Origin: Oceanobacillus manasiensis
GTDB lineage: Bacteria > Bacillota > Bacilli > Bacillales > Amphibacillaceae
NCBI RefSeq assembly: GCF_000724085.1
Contig: NZ_CCDL010000001.1
Coordinates: 1,488,001-1,552,000 of the forward strand
DNA: 64,000 bases
Direction: 5' to 3'
Shown here: piece after piece, positions 12,553 through 20,276 of the stretch
How positions within the stretch are numbered: position 1 is the first letter of the stretch
How the letters are laid out: each line of letters opens with the position of its first letter
The notes under the pieces: model-generated
What the model saw: the letters and a program-made list of their open reading frames with translations, nothing else
The model's database searches: none
What the model was told of the DNA's origin: nothing
Translations under genes and position numbers: made by a program

Positions 12553-13134
12553 ATGCAGGCATTGAAGAAGCATGAAGGAATCGTTTATCCATTAAACCGA
12601 ACGAATGTGGACACAGACCAAATTATACCGAAACAATTTTTAAAACGTATTGAGCGCACTGGCTTCGGACAGTTTTTATTTTACCATTGGCGCTATGATG
12701 ACAACGGATTTAAACGGCAGGATTTTTCTCTGAATGATCCAGCTTATGACGGTGCATCTATCCTAATAGCTGGTGAAAACTTCGGCTGTGGCTCATCACG
12801 AGAGCACGCCCCATGGGCATTGCTGGATTACGGCTTTTAAGTCGCCATCGCACCAAGCTTTGCGGATATTTTTTATAACAATGCATTGAAAAATGGCATC
12901 CTTCCCGTCCAAATGGATAAGACCCAAGTCGATGCCTGGCTTGTGCAGGCAGAACAAACTGAATTGGTATTAAAGGTTGACCTAGAAGAACAGAAAATCA
13001 CGGATCAATCAGGTAAAGAAATATCTTTTGAGATCCCGTCATATCATAAGAAGAAGCTGTTAAATGGCTGGGATGACATTGCGTTGACCTTGCATCATGA
13101 GGGAAAGATTTCAGCATTTGAAAATAATAGGTAA
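12553..13134 (+). pseudogene. leuD: 3-isopropylmalate dehydratase small subunit, interrupted by an in-frame TAA
   Basis: Swivelling-domain partner of LeuC. The reading frame runs from an ATG with AGGAGG upstream through [22 protein letters not shown], then meets TAA at 12838-12840, where LeuD proteins normally have a sense residue. It continues in the same frame with VAIAPSFADIFYNNALKNGILPV to a normal C terminus at 13134. Nothing else looks damaged: no frameshift, and conservation is kept on both sides. The 95-residue first part lacks half the fold. Explanations are a recent nonsense mutation, readthrough or a base-call error. If real, leucine synthesis is probably impaired. Confidence 0.9.
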
Positions 13135-13140
13135 AGCCGT

Positions 13141-13255
13141 TTTATCCCGGTGCAACCGTCCGTAAGTGGGAGTAAACGGACGCTAACAGCCCGATTCGTT
13201 CAACTAACAATTAGTGGGGGAAGAACGAACCCCCCCTGATTGAAGTTTCATTTTA
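13141..13255 (+). repeat. Dispersed stem-loop element, copy 2
   Basis: Second copy of the element at 1476-1621, same orientation, about 115 bp. It has lost the inner hairpin arm around CTCCCACTTC but keeps CCGATTCGTTCAACTAACAA and the GTGGGGG...CCCCCC stem. It begins six bases after the leuD stop and separates leuD from ilvA, where a few bases would be usual in such an operon. Confidence 0.75.
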
Positions 13256-13279
13256 TATTAAACCAAGGAGTGTGAAACC

Positions 13280-14266
13280 ATTGGGGATTGCTTAACAGGT
13301 GAAAAGGTTCATACCGCATTAGGAATTTTACGTCCTATTGTTCACCGAACACCAATTATCACGTCTGAAACAACAAATCAGCTTGTAGGAAAAAACGTCT
13401 ATTTTAAAATGGAAAATCAACAAAAGACAGGTGCCTTTAAGTTCCGAGGTGCAACCTTTAAATTAATGCAATTATCCAAGCAGGAAAAAAAGAAAGGCGT
13501 GATCACGGCCTCTGCAGGAAACCATGCCCAGGGTGTTGCTTATGCAGCAGCAAAACTCGGCATTAAAGCAACAATTTTCATGGCAGAAAAAACCCCTTCA
13601 GCCAAGGTGCAGGCAACGAAAAACTACGGAGCGGAAATCGTGCTGACAGGAGAATCCTTTCAGGAAGCCTATGAAGCCTCGCTGAAAAGGCAAATGCAAA
13701 CAGGTGCCGTCTATATTCATCCCTTCGATGATTATGATGTTATGGCAGGCCAAGGAACAATCGCCATGGAAATGCTGAAACAGGAGGACCGACTGGATAC
13801 CATCTTAGTGCCGATCGGAGGAGGCGGATTAATTAGTGGCATCGCAGTTGCTGCAAAGTATGTAAACCGTAATATAAAAATTATCGGTGTCCAGGCAGAA
13901 GGCGCATCGGCCATGTATGATAGTTTTTATAAAGGGAAAGACGTCCGGCTGCAATCCGTGAACACCATCGCAGAAGGCATTGCGGTCAAACAGCCTGGCA
14001 AGCGAACCTTACCAATTATTAAAGAATATGTCGATGAGATCCTCACTGTGACCGATGAAGAAATTGCCTCGGCCATTGTTTACATGTTAGAACGAAACAA
14101 AACCTTAATGGAAGGTGCAGGTGCTGCAGCCATTGCAGCCTTGTTCGCTCACCATCAACATATCAAGTCAAGGCATCTAGGAGTCGTCGTCAGTGGTGGC
14201 AACATGGACATAAGCACCATGGCGAAAATTCAACATATGGCAGAAAGACTACATCATCCTGCATAA
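13280..14266 (+). CDS. ilvA: Threonine deaminase, short form, with an abnormal start
   Basis: PLP enzyme converting threonine to 2-oxobutanoate for isoleucine. Motifs are the PLP lysine in [22 protein letters not shown] and IGGGGLISG. There is no C-terminal ACT domain, so the roughly 328 residues match the short TdcB-like form and not the allosteric biosynthetic form. The N terminus ([17 protein letters not shown]) is conserved well upstream of the first ATG (13409), which lies inside the fold. In frame, only an ATT at 13280 sits correctly behind AAGGAG. A TTG at 13281 would work if one more G were present in GGGG. So either an ATT start or a one-base loss. Confidence 0.8.
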   Translation: MGDCLTGEKVHTALGILRPIVHRTPIITSETTNQLVGKNVYFKMENQQKTGAFKFRGATFKLMQLSKQEKKKGVITASAGNHAQGVAYAAAKLGIKATIFMAEKTPSAKVQATKNYGAEIVLTGESFQEAYEASLKRQMQTGAVYIHPFDDYDVMAGQGTIAMEMLKQEDRLDTILVPIGGGGLISGIAVAAKYVNRNIKIIGVQAEGASAMYDSFYKGKDVRLQSVNTIAEGIAVKQPGKRTLPIIKEYVDEILTVTDEEIASAIVYMLERNKTLMEGAGAAAIAALFAHHQHIKSRHLGVVVSGGNMDISTMAKIQHMAERLHHPA

Positions 14267-14302
14267 AAAGAGACGCCCTTTTGAATGAGGGCGTCTCTTT
14301 TG
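14265..14302 (+). terminator. Terminator of the ilv-leu operon
   Basis: AAAAGAGACGCCC, loop, GGGCGTCTCTTTT immediately after the ilvA stop: a strong stem followed by T residues ending the operon. Confidence 0.93.
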
Positions 14303-14344
14303 GTGTGCTTTAAAGTATAGTATAGGGATGGCGCGTGGGGGGAG

Positions 14345-14500
14345 TGGGAAGTCGCGTTGGGACAGCACAAAATCGCTTGAGAGTAGCGCTAACTCGCGTG
14401 GGTCTAATCCGAAGTCGCGTGATAGTATTTCCAGGTCGCGTGCGAACAGTGCCAAGTCGCATGCGAGCAGCGCAAACTCGCGTGGAAGCAGCCCGCCAAA
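14345..14500. repeat. 21-bp tandem repeat, TCGCGTG family
   Basis: Seven cores of the type TCGCGTG start at 14352, 14373, 14394, 14415, 14436, 14457 and 14478, exactly 21 bp apart. The intervening bases are variable (AGTAGCGCNAA-like). G+C content is higher than the neighbours. The same core and period recur at 56203-56620. The heptapeptide frames open on both strands follow from the period being divisible by three. Confidence 0.85.
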
Positions 14501-14533
14501 CCCACTTCAAACCTAAGTTTAATTTTCAATTGC

Positions 14534-15400
14534 CTATAACTTCTGGCCATAATACTTGTCCAATGAAAAGCCGCGTCCAAGTATTTCGGAAGCATTGATG
14601 AAAATCACAAACGAAGCAGGTTCTTCTTTTTGCAAAATGCGCTTAAGCTGCACAGCTTCCTGCTGCTCTGTTACGCATAGAATCATCGTTTTATCCTGAT
14701 TGGAATAGCCGCCAACAGAGCGAACCTTGGTAATGCCCCTATCGATTCCATCTCTAATTAGTTGCTGTATTTTCTCTTCTTCTTCTGTAATGATCATAAT
14801 TAGTTTTGTAGCAGAGGTTCGTAGCTGAACAATATCAATCGTCTTACTGGTTATATAAATTGCCATAAGTGCAAACAATGTCAGCTCCAGACTGAAAACA
14901 ATAATCGAAGCAATAACAACAAAGCCATCGACAATCAACTGAGAATAACCACTTGATATTCCTGTGAATTTCTTTACGATTTGGGCGATGGCAGCCGTTC
15001 CTCCGGTAGATCCATTTCCTTTATAGACAATTCCTAACCCTGTACCAAGGACAATTCCGCCATAAATCGCACCTAGCAGTGGATTCGTTACTGTATACGG
15101 AATATCAGCAGAAAGCCAGATGATAAACGGTACCCAAAACGTACCAATCAACGTTTTCCAGCTAAAGCTTTTTCCAAGTGCAATCCAGCCGATAATAAAA
15201 ATAGGAATGTTAATAAGCATTTGTGTATAAGCAGGACTTAAACCATATGTTTCAAATAAAATGGTACTAATACCGGAAATCCCACCTGCAGCAAGTTTCG
15301 AAGGTAGTAAAAAGATATTATAGCTTAACGCAACAAGTGTAGCACCGATAATAATTTTCAGTGCATCATCCAATGCGCGATTTTTATGTAATATATTCAT
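14534..15400 (-). CDS. YitT family membrane protein (DUF161/DUF2179)
   Basis: A 288-residue protein with five to six membrane segments in the first 190 residues (about 15-35, 55-75, 85-100, 110-130, 150-175) and a cytosolic DUF2179 domain after 200 (TKVRSVGGYSNQDKTMILCV). B. subtilis has several paralogs (YitT, YpjC, YqfU, YvjA); their transport role is not settled. It starts at ATG 15400 preceded by GGAGGAGATC. The 3' end abuts the 21-bp repeat block. No operon partner. Confidence 0.9.
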   Translation of the reverse strand: MNILHKNRALDDALKIIIGATLVALSYNIFLLPSKLAAGGISGISTILFETYGLSPAYTQMLINIPIFIIGWIALGKSFSWKTLIGTFWVPFIIWLSADIPYTVTNPLLGAIYGGIVLGTGLGIVYKGNGSTGGTAAIAQIVKKFTGISSGYSQLIVDGFVVIASIIVFSLELTLFALMAIYITSKTIDIVQLRTSATKLIMIITEEEEKIQQLIRDGIDRGITKVRSVGGYSNQDKTMILCVTEQQEAVQLKRILQKEEPASFVIFINASEILGRGFSLDKYYGQKL

Positions 15401-15491
15401 AAACGGATCTCCTCCATATAAAAACTGATGACTGATCTATTCTATCATTATGGGTATGAAGAGTAAATCACACCTGGTATGAAGGGAAAAG

Positions 15492-15523
15492 AAAAAGACT
15501 ACCATAAAGGTAATCTTCAAAAA
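15492..15523 (-). terminator. Terminator of the SRPBCC gene
   Basis: On the minus strand AAGATTACC, loop TTTAT, GGTAGTCTT followed by TTTCTTTT, just beyond the stop codon at 15530. Confidence 0.75.
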
Positions 15524-15529
15524 TCTATA

Positions 15530-15985
15530 TTATCGTGCAACAGCTTCTGCACGTTGCATTTTTCTTACTACTGCTTCTGTGAAATCCTTTGTTGTACGTG
15601 GCAGCATGGTCCGCAGCATTGTGTTTATCATTGGCCCAATCAGCCCCTTGGCTGTTATATGCAGGTAGCCGGTCATTTTAACTGATGATTTTGATATTTC
15701 CTCTGTTTGGAAATAGCCATCGCCGGAAAAATTTTCATTTAATCCTTTGAGAGTAAAGGAGATACGTGCAGGTTCCACCCATTCCTGAATATCAATTTTG
15801 AGGCACACCGTTTTATGTACCACGCCTGCATCCCCGCGAAATGTCCATGTTGATTGCCTCTCATTTAGAATTTCATGTTCCACATAACCCGGAACCAAGG
15901 TTGCCCAATTCGTAATATTACTCACAAACGACCACGTATTACGAATAGGTAGATCTACTTCCAGCTGATGAACTCCACTCGGCAT
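15530..15985 (-). CDS. SRPBCC (START-like, CoxG-type) protein
   Basis: A 151-residue single-domain protein of the helix-grip (SRPBCC) fold, closest in pattern to the CoxG/polyketide-cyclase-like groups: an N-terminal strand with LPIRNTWSFVSNITNWATLVPGY, central beta strands and a long C-terminal helix (about 115-148, TMLPRTTKDFTEAVVRKM). Such proteins bind hydrophobic ligands; here the ligand is unknown. No signal peptide. ATG at 15985 is preceded by a GGAGGGA site. It is a single gene with its own terminator. Confidence 0.8.
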   Translation of the reverse strand: MPSGVHQLEVDLPIRNTWSFVSNITNWATLVPGYVEHEILNERQSTWTFRGDAGVVHKTVCLKIDIQEWVEPARISFTLKGLNENFSGDGYFQTEEISKSSVKMTGYLHITAKGLIGPMINTMLRTMLPRTTKDFTEAVVRKMQRAEAVAR

Positions 15986-16086
15986 TTCTGTCCCTCCCTG
16001 ATGTTAATTTCACACTTTACTATCCTATGCACATGTAAGAATTATAGAAGTGATTTTTTGAGCAGGAAGTAAATTGTTGTGAGGGC

Positions 16087-16170
16087 AAAGTGAATCGAGA
16101 ACATCACAAAGTGAAACCACAGCCCTACAAACTGAAACCAGCCAAGCACCAATTCAACTCCCACTAGGTT
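16087..16170. repeat. 21-bp tandem repeat, AAACCA family (short, degenerate)
   Basis: Three units beginning AAAGTGAATC, AAAGTGAAACC and AAACTGAAACC start at 16087, 16108 and 16129, exactly 21 bp apart, with a fourth weak unit from 16150. The AAACCA core resembles that of the ATCAACCA arrays at 4290 and 31478. It lies in the 250-base gap between divergent genes. Confidence 0.6.
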
Positions 16171-16235
16171 GAGAACACAGCAAAAAAGGTCTATGCTATT
16201 AATGGACAGATTGCTAACAAAGAGGAGTTTGCTTA

Positions 16236-17645
16236 ATGAACATAATCGCTTACGGGCTGCGAATCGCTACCGTAATTTATGCACTTTTACATTTTATAAC
16301 GTATTTTTTTACTTCAGATATTCTGCTAGTTATACAGGCAATTAGTGGATTTGGCATTTTATTGTTTGCACTACTGCACTTTAAATTAACTCGATTTAAG
16401 TTACCGTTAATGCTTTTCCTCATCGGGATAGGTGTCCTCTTTTATACAAATCACTTCTCGCTTGCCGACTTGTATGCGGGATTTCTACAAATGCGAAACA
16501 TAATCGGACTACTCATTATTGTTCCGATGATCAGCTGGGTGCTGCGTGGAGAGCCGTATATGGAGGCGATCCTTTCACAGGCACATCACGCGATTGATAC
16601 GAGCAAAAAGTTTTATTTTGCAGTGATGGTATTTACACAGGTTATTTCATATTTTCTTTTATTTGGCGCCATCCCGATGGTGTACCAATTTATTAATGGC
16701 ATCTTAAAAGATGAGAAGGGGGAAGGATGGGAAAATTTTAAAGGAACAGCGGTACTCCGTTCTTTCGCGCTTTCTACCATGTGGGTCGTTAGTATACCGA
16801 GCTTTATCTTTGCTGTAGAAACGATGAAGGCCTCTCTGTGGCTGGCCATCCTGCAAGGCTTGCTTATCGCCGTATTAGGGATCGGACTTTCTGTTGCTTT
16901 TTCCACTAAACAGGAAAAGAAATATGGACTTAACATCACGTCTGTATTACAAGTGAAAATAGCAGGTATCCTACGAGGCTCCACCTCATCAAAGATAAAT
17001 CGAAAACTTGTAATGGAGTTTCTGCTTTTATTCATCACGTTATTTGGTACCATTTTTGCTCTACATGGGATCTTTTCTCTCGAATTGATGATCACAATCC
17101 CTATCGTTATTTTCTTCTGGAGCCTCCTTTACTATGGAATAAAAAGGCGACCAGGAAAATTCATGGAGGAAGCACAGCATTACACAAAAGAAGGGATGCT
17201 AAGGCAATCTTATCAACTAAGTATCATGCTAGGTGCTGGGGTTCTAATCTCTGCTCTCAACCAGACGGGATTTGGCACTGCGGTTGTCGACGGCGTGTAT
17301 TATTTACAAGGTCACATTCCATTTTTGAATTTCCTTTATTTACTACCATTTATCGTCATTTTGCTCGGGTTTTTAGGGCTTGGCCCACTGACAGTGATGG
17401 TACTTGTGGCTGGAATTTTAGAATCCATAGCTCTGCCTTATCCACCAGAGCTCATTGTACTTGCTGTGACATCGGGAAGCGTCATTTCCATACTGCTTTC
17501 CCCACTCATAATGCCAGTCATCGTCCTTAGTGCATCTAATGGATTAAATGGTTTTAAAAACGGGATCAAGTTTAATTTGGGTTATGCAATCGTCTTTTAC
17601 ATTCTTGTTCAATGTTATATTCAGACCATGATTCATATCTTGTAA
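16236..17645 (+). CDS. Polytopic membrane protein, possible transporter
   Basis: A 469-residue very hydrophobic protein with about twelve predicted membrane segments in two halves joined by a cytosolic stretch (about 225-260, KIAGILRGSTSSKINRK). A conserved-looking GLGPLTVMVLVAGIL segment near 380 and LSPLIMPVIVLSASNG near 430 recall helix-break motifs of ion/organic-anion transporters. I cannot place it in a named family, and the substrate is unknown. ATG 16236 has an AGAGGAG site nine bases upstream. An inverted repeat (TAGGAGGGC/GGCCTCCTA, 17651-17679) follows without a T run. Confidence 0.65.
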   Translation: MNIIAYGLRIATVIYALLHFITYFFTSDILLVIQAISGFGILLFALLHFKLTRFKLPLMLFLIGIGVLFYTNHFSLADLYAGFLQMRNIIGLLIIVPMISWVLRGEPYMEAILSQAHHAIDTSKKFYFAVMVFTQVISYFLLFGAIPMVYQFINGILKDEKGEGWENFKGTAVLRSFALSTMWVVSIPSFIFAVETMKASLWLAILQGLLIAVLGIGLSVAFSTKQEKKYGLNITSVLQVKIAGILRGSTSSKINRKLVMEFLLLFITLFGTIFALHGIFSLELMITIPIVIFFWSLLYYGIKRRPGKFMEEAQHYTKEGMLRQSYQLSIMLGAGVLISALNQTGFGTAVVDGVYYLQGHIPFLNFLYLLPFIVILLGFLGLGPLTVMVLVAGILESIALPYPPELIVLAVTSGSVISILLSPLIMPVIVLSASNGLNGFKNGIKFNLGYAIVFYILVQCYIQTMIHIL

Positions 17646-17765
17646 CGACCTAGGAGGGCAATGGTAAATTGGCCTCCTACTACAAGTTAATTCCGAAACA
17701 TTTTCATATGTATAAACGTATTAGTTAGTAAGGAAAATTGTTCTATATGTGAAGGGGGACGATCA

Positions 17766-18230
17766 ATGGAGAATCAAAGCGTCGAGAAATTATTAACAAA
17801 TATTGAAGAACTAAAAACTAATATCGATGAACAAATTGCCACAAAACTTGATATAGAGACATGCAAGCGAATTGTTACGAGATTGAATTCCTTCTCAGCA
17901 GAATGTGAGGAATGTGAAAAGCGTTTTATCGAACTAGAGGGTCACATCATGCAACTCTTGAAAAAGAAAAATTCCCTCACGGAAGACGACATAAAACATT
18001 ATACACAAAAAGTAAACAACATTACTTCCCACCTAACGAAAAAACATAAGTTAGTAACAAGTGGCTTTTATTTTAGTGTATGTATGCCAATTGGAACAAG
18101 CTTAGGAGTCGTATTTGGACTTCTAATATTTGAAAATATTGGGTTAGGGCTACCGCTCGGAATCGGCCTTGGTGTCGCGATCGGCGCAGCTTTAGATGCA
18201 AAAGCCAAAAAGGATGGACTGACCTTGTGA
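17766..18230 (+). CDS. Coiled-coil protein with C-terminal glycine-zipper membrane segment
   Basis: A 154-residue protein. Residues 1-95 are helical and charged, with heptad-like spacing (coiled coil) and two closely placed cysteines in CEECEKRF. Residues 100-145 form a membrane hairpin rich in glycine (GTSLGVVFGLLIF and GLGLPLGIGLGVAIGAALDA), a glycine-zipper pattern. The end is short and basic. I do not recognise a function. The start ATG has GAAGGGGG upstream. It may be co-transcribed with the GrpB-like gene 61 bases downstream. Confidence 0.7.
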   Translation: MENQSVEKLLTNIEELKTNIDEQIATKLDIETCKRIVTRLNSFSAECEECEKRFIELEGHIMQLLKKKNSLTEDDIKHYTQKVNNITSHLTKKHKLVTSGFYFSVCMPIGTSLGVVFGLLIFENIGLGLPLGIGLGVAIGAALDAKAKKDGLTL

Positions 18231-18291
18231 CGTATCCTTACCTAGAAAAAGTCATTTTTGATAGATTACTGGATTAAAAGGGGTGAAGAAT

Positions 18292-18807
18292 TTGAGGAAA
18301 GTAGAAGTGTGTCCCTACAATGAAAAGTGGGCTACCATGTTTTTGAACGAAGCTAAGAAGTTACATGAAATTTTTACTACAGAAATAATTGAGATTTATC
18401 ATATCGGAAGCACTTCTGTACCTCGATTAAAGGCCAAACCGATTATTGACATCATGCCAGTCGTTAAAAATGTAAGCGCAGTTGATAATTTTAATGAACA
18501 AATGAAAGCGATTGGATATGTTCCTAAAGGAGAAAATGGTATTGCGGGTCGCAGATTTTTCCAAAAAGGGGGAGATAATCGTTCCCACCATGTACATGTT
18601 TTCCAAAATGGTAGCCAAGAAATTGTTAGGCATTTAGCCTTTCGTGACTACTTGAGAGTACACCCAGTAGAAAGAGAAAACTATGCAGAGCTAAAAGAGA
18701 AACTCGCCGCCCAATTCCCCTATAATATGGAAGCGTATATTCAGGGTAAGAATGATCTTGTTAAAGAAATAGAAGAAAGAGCATTGGGTTGGTACAGTGG
18801 AAAGTGA
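18292..18807 (+). CDS. GrpB family protein (UPF0157, nucleotidyltransferase-like)
   Basis: A 171-residue protein of the GrpB/UPF0157 family, related in fold to minimal nucleotidyltransferases. The family signature is clear: YHIGSTSVPRLKAKPIIDIMPVV, followed by RRFFQKGG and HHVHVFQNGS, and a FRDYLRVHP motif. Cellular role is not established. A TTG at 18292, seven bases after AAAAGGGG, is preferred; a GTG at 18283 overlaps that site. Confidence 0.88.
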   Translation: MRKVEVCPYNEKWATMFLNEAKKLHEIFTTEIIEIYHIGSTSVPRLKAKPIIDIMPVVKNVSAVDNFNEQMKAIGYVPKGENGIAGRRFFQKGGDNRSHHVHVFQNGSQEIVRHLAFRDYLRVHPVERENYAELKEKLAAQFPYNMEAYIQGKNDLVKEIEERALGWYSGK

Positions 18808-18935
18808 TGCTCCTATGCTGAACCGATAAGCTACGGTTTAATTTCGCGTATGCCATTGTTTTATGTTCATGTCCAATGTTCTATGATTCGGAACGACTAC
18901 GAAGCAAAATGGGAAATTAGATTATTTCGGTTTGG

Positions 18936-19397
18936 ATGGGATATATGGAAAAATATGAGGTAAGGCAATTAGATAATCTATTAAATTTCGATTTAGATTG
19001 GTTAGTGAAACAAAGCCAAGAAGAGGGTTTCCGTTTTGTAGAAAGACTAGTAAACGACTATAAGGATGGTAGTAATACGTTTAATCTGCCTGGGGAAAGT
19101 TTATTTGGTGTGCTTAATGAAGAGGGTACCCTAATTGCTGTCGCTGGGTTAAACAAAGATCCATTTTCAAAAGACCATTCTATTGGGAGGATTAGAAGGT
19201 TTTATGTAAGTAAAGAGATTAGAAGAAATGGGTTAGGAACTATTTTGGTTAATAGGATAATAGACGAAGCAAAAAAATATTATAAAGTCATCGTGCTTCA
19301 TACAGATACGAAGCAGGCTGATAAATTTTATACTTCAATTGGATTTACAAAGAGTAGTCTTTATCCAAAATCAAGTCACTATATGGAATTCGTTTAG
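18936..19397 (+). CDS. GNAT family N-acetyltransferase
   Basis: A 153-residue single GNAT domain. The acetyl-CoA binding motif A is seen as RIRRFYVSKEIRRNGLGTILVNRII (about 88-112), followed by a VIVLHTDTKQADKFYTSIGF C-terminal motif. The acceptor is unknown. Start sites ATG 18936 and ATG 18945 are both possible; ribosome binding is weak (GGATGGGAT). Eleven bases separate it from the next gene, so the two are probably co-transcribed. Confidence 0.85.
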   Translation: MGYMEKYEVRQLDNLLNFDLDWLVKQSQEEGFRFVERLVNDYKDGSNTFNLPGESLFGVLNEEGTLIAVAGLNKDPFSKDHSIGRIRRFYVSKEIRRNGLGTILVNRIIDEAKKYYKVIVLHTDTKQADKFYTSIGFTKSSLYPKSSHYMEFV

Positions 19398-19408
19398 GGG
19401 GGAAGAGA

Positions 19409-20068
19409 GTGTTAAGCACGATCAAAAAGTTAATTTTAGATAAAACCAGATTACTTAAAATAGAAGAATTGAATTTGTCTAAGCAAGCTATTGAAGAGTT
19501 CGATCGACTATTTTTAAAACATATATCATCAAATAACGGTAGTGTTTTTACATATAACAGTAAATACCCGTTATATATGTTCTTGAACTATGTCATTGAA
19601 AATAAGGATGTTGTAGTACACGGTTCCAATAATTCCTCGATAAATAAGTTTGAGCCGAGAAATAGTACTCTCTTTAATGGTAGGCCTATTAATGCTGTTT
19701 TTGCTTCATCTGACGGAGTATGGTCCCTCTTTTTTGCGGTTCAAAATAGAAAAGGTTATGTCGGCTCCATTAGAAACATGTGTTTATCCATTACTTCTAA
19801 CAAAGGGATAAAACGTTATTACTATTTTTCCACGAATAACCATAAGGCTCCGGATTGTTGGACAGACGGAACGATCTATTTCCTTTCAAAGTCCCAGTTC
19901 AAACAAGGCGGAATTAAAGACGAGTGGGTTTGTGAGAAAGAATTGAAGCCACTCGCGAAATTAAACGTTACATCAAGCGATTTTCCTTTTTTAAGTAAAG
20001 TCAGGGTTCATAAAGAGAACGAATCCACAACAAAAACTATTATAAAAGCACTTTTTTTAAAAGTATGA
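19409..20068 (+). CDS. Hypothetical protein with an HGS...FEPR motif (possible ADP-ribosyltransferase-like fold)
   Basis: A 219-residue soluble protein with no signal peptide. The centre holds VVVHGSNNSSINKFEPR, then FNGRPINAVFASSDGVWSLFFAV. An H-G-S segment followed by a strand with a small/aromatic patch is reminiscent of ADP-ribosyltransferase-like domains, but this is a visual impression only. GTG start at 19409 with GGGGGGAAG upstream. It is coupled to a GNAT gene in front, a pairing seen among small accessory genes. Base composition is more AT-rich than the biosynthetic operons. Confidence 0.6.
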   Translation: MLSTIKKLILDKTRLLKIEELNLSKQAIEEFDRLFLKHISSNNGSVFTYNSKYPLYMFLNYVIENKDVVVHGSNNSSINKFEPRNSTLFNGRPINAVFASSDGVWSLFFAVQNRKGYVGSIRNMCLSITSNKGIKRYYYFSTNNHKAPDCWTDGTIYFLSKSQFKQGGIKDEWVCEKELKPLAKLNVTSSDFPFLSKVRVHKENESTTKTIIKALFLKV

Positions 20069-20276
20069 AGATCTCACTAAACAATGTGTATTATTACACC
20101 CCCGCTTAATTCTTTCCATTCTCATGATTCCCTTCCCCATAGCCACTCCATTCCAATACAAATTCTGTGCGATCATCTTTGTAAATCCTTGGTTAAATTG
20201 TCCCATTTATGTACTAGGATAAGCTTGTTATCTCATATCACCTAATAAGGGTTTTTAAAAAAGAGGAGGTTCTCTT

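Noticed and set aside
12886-13134. Second half of leuD as a separate gene starting at an internal ATG
   Set aside because: That ATG falls inside a conserved LeuD segment, has no ribosome site, and VAIAPSFADIFYNN just upstream belongs to the same domain.
14328-14516. Ser/Arg-rich 62-residue frame after ilvA
   Set aside because: It lies wholly in the 21-bp TCGCGTG array beyond the operon terminator and is a consequence of the repeat period.
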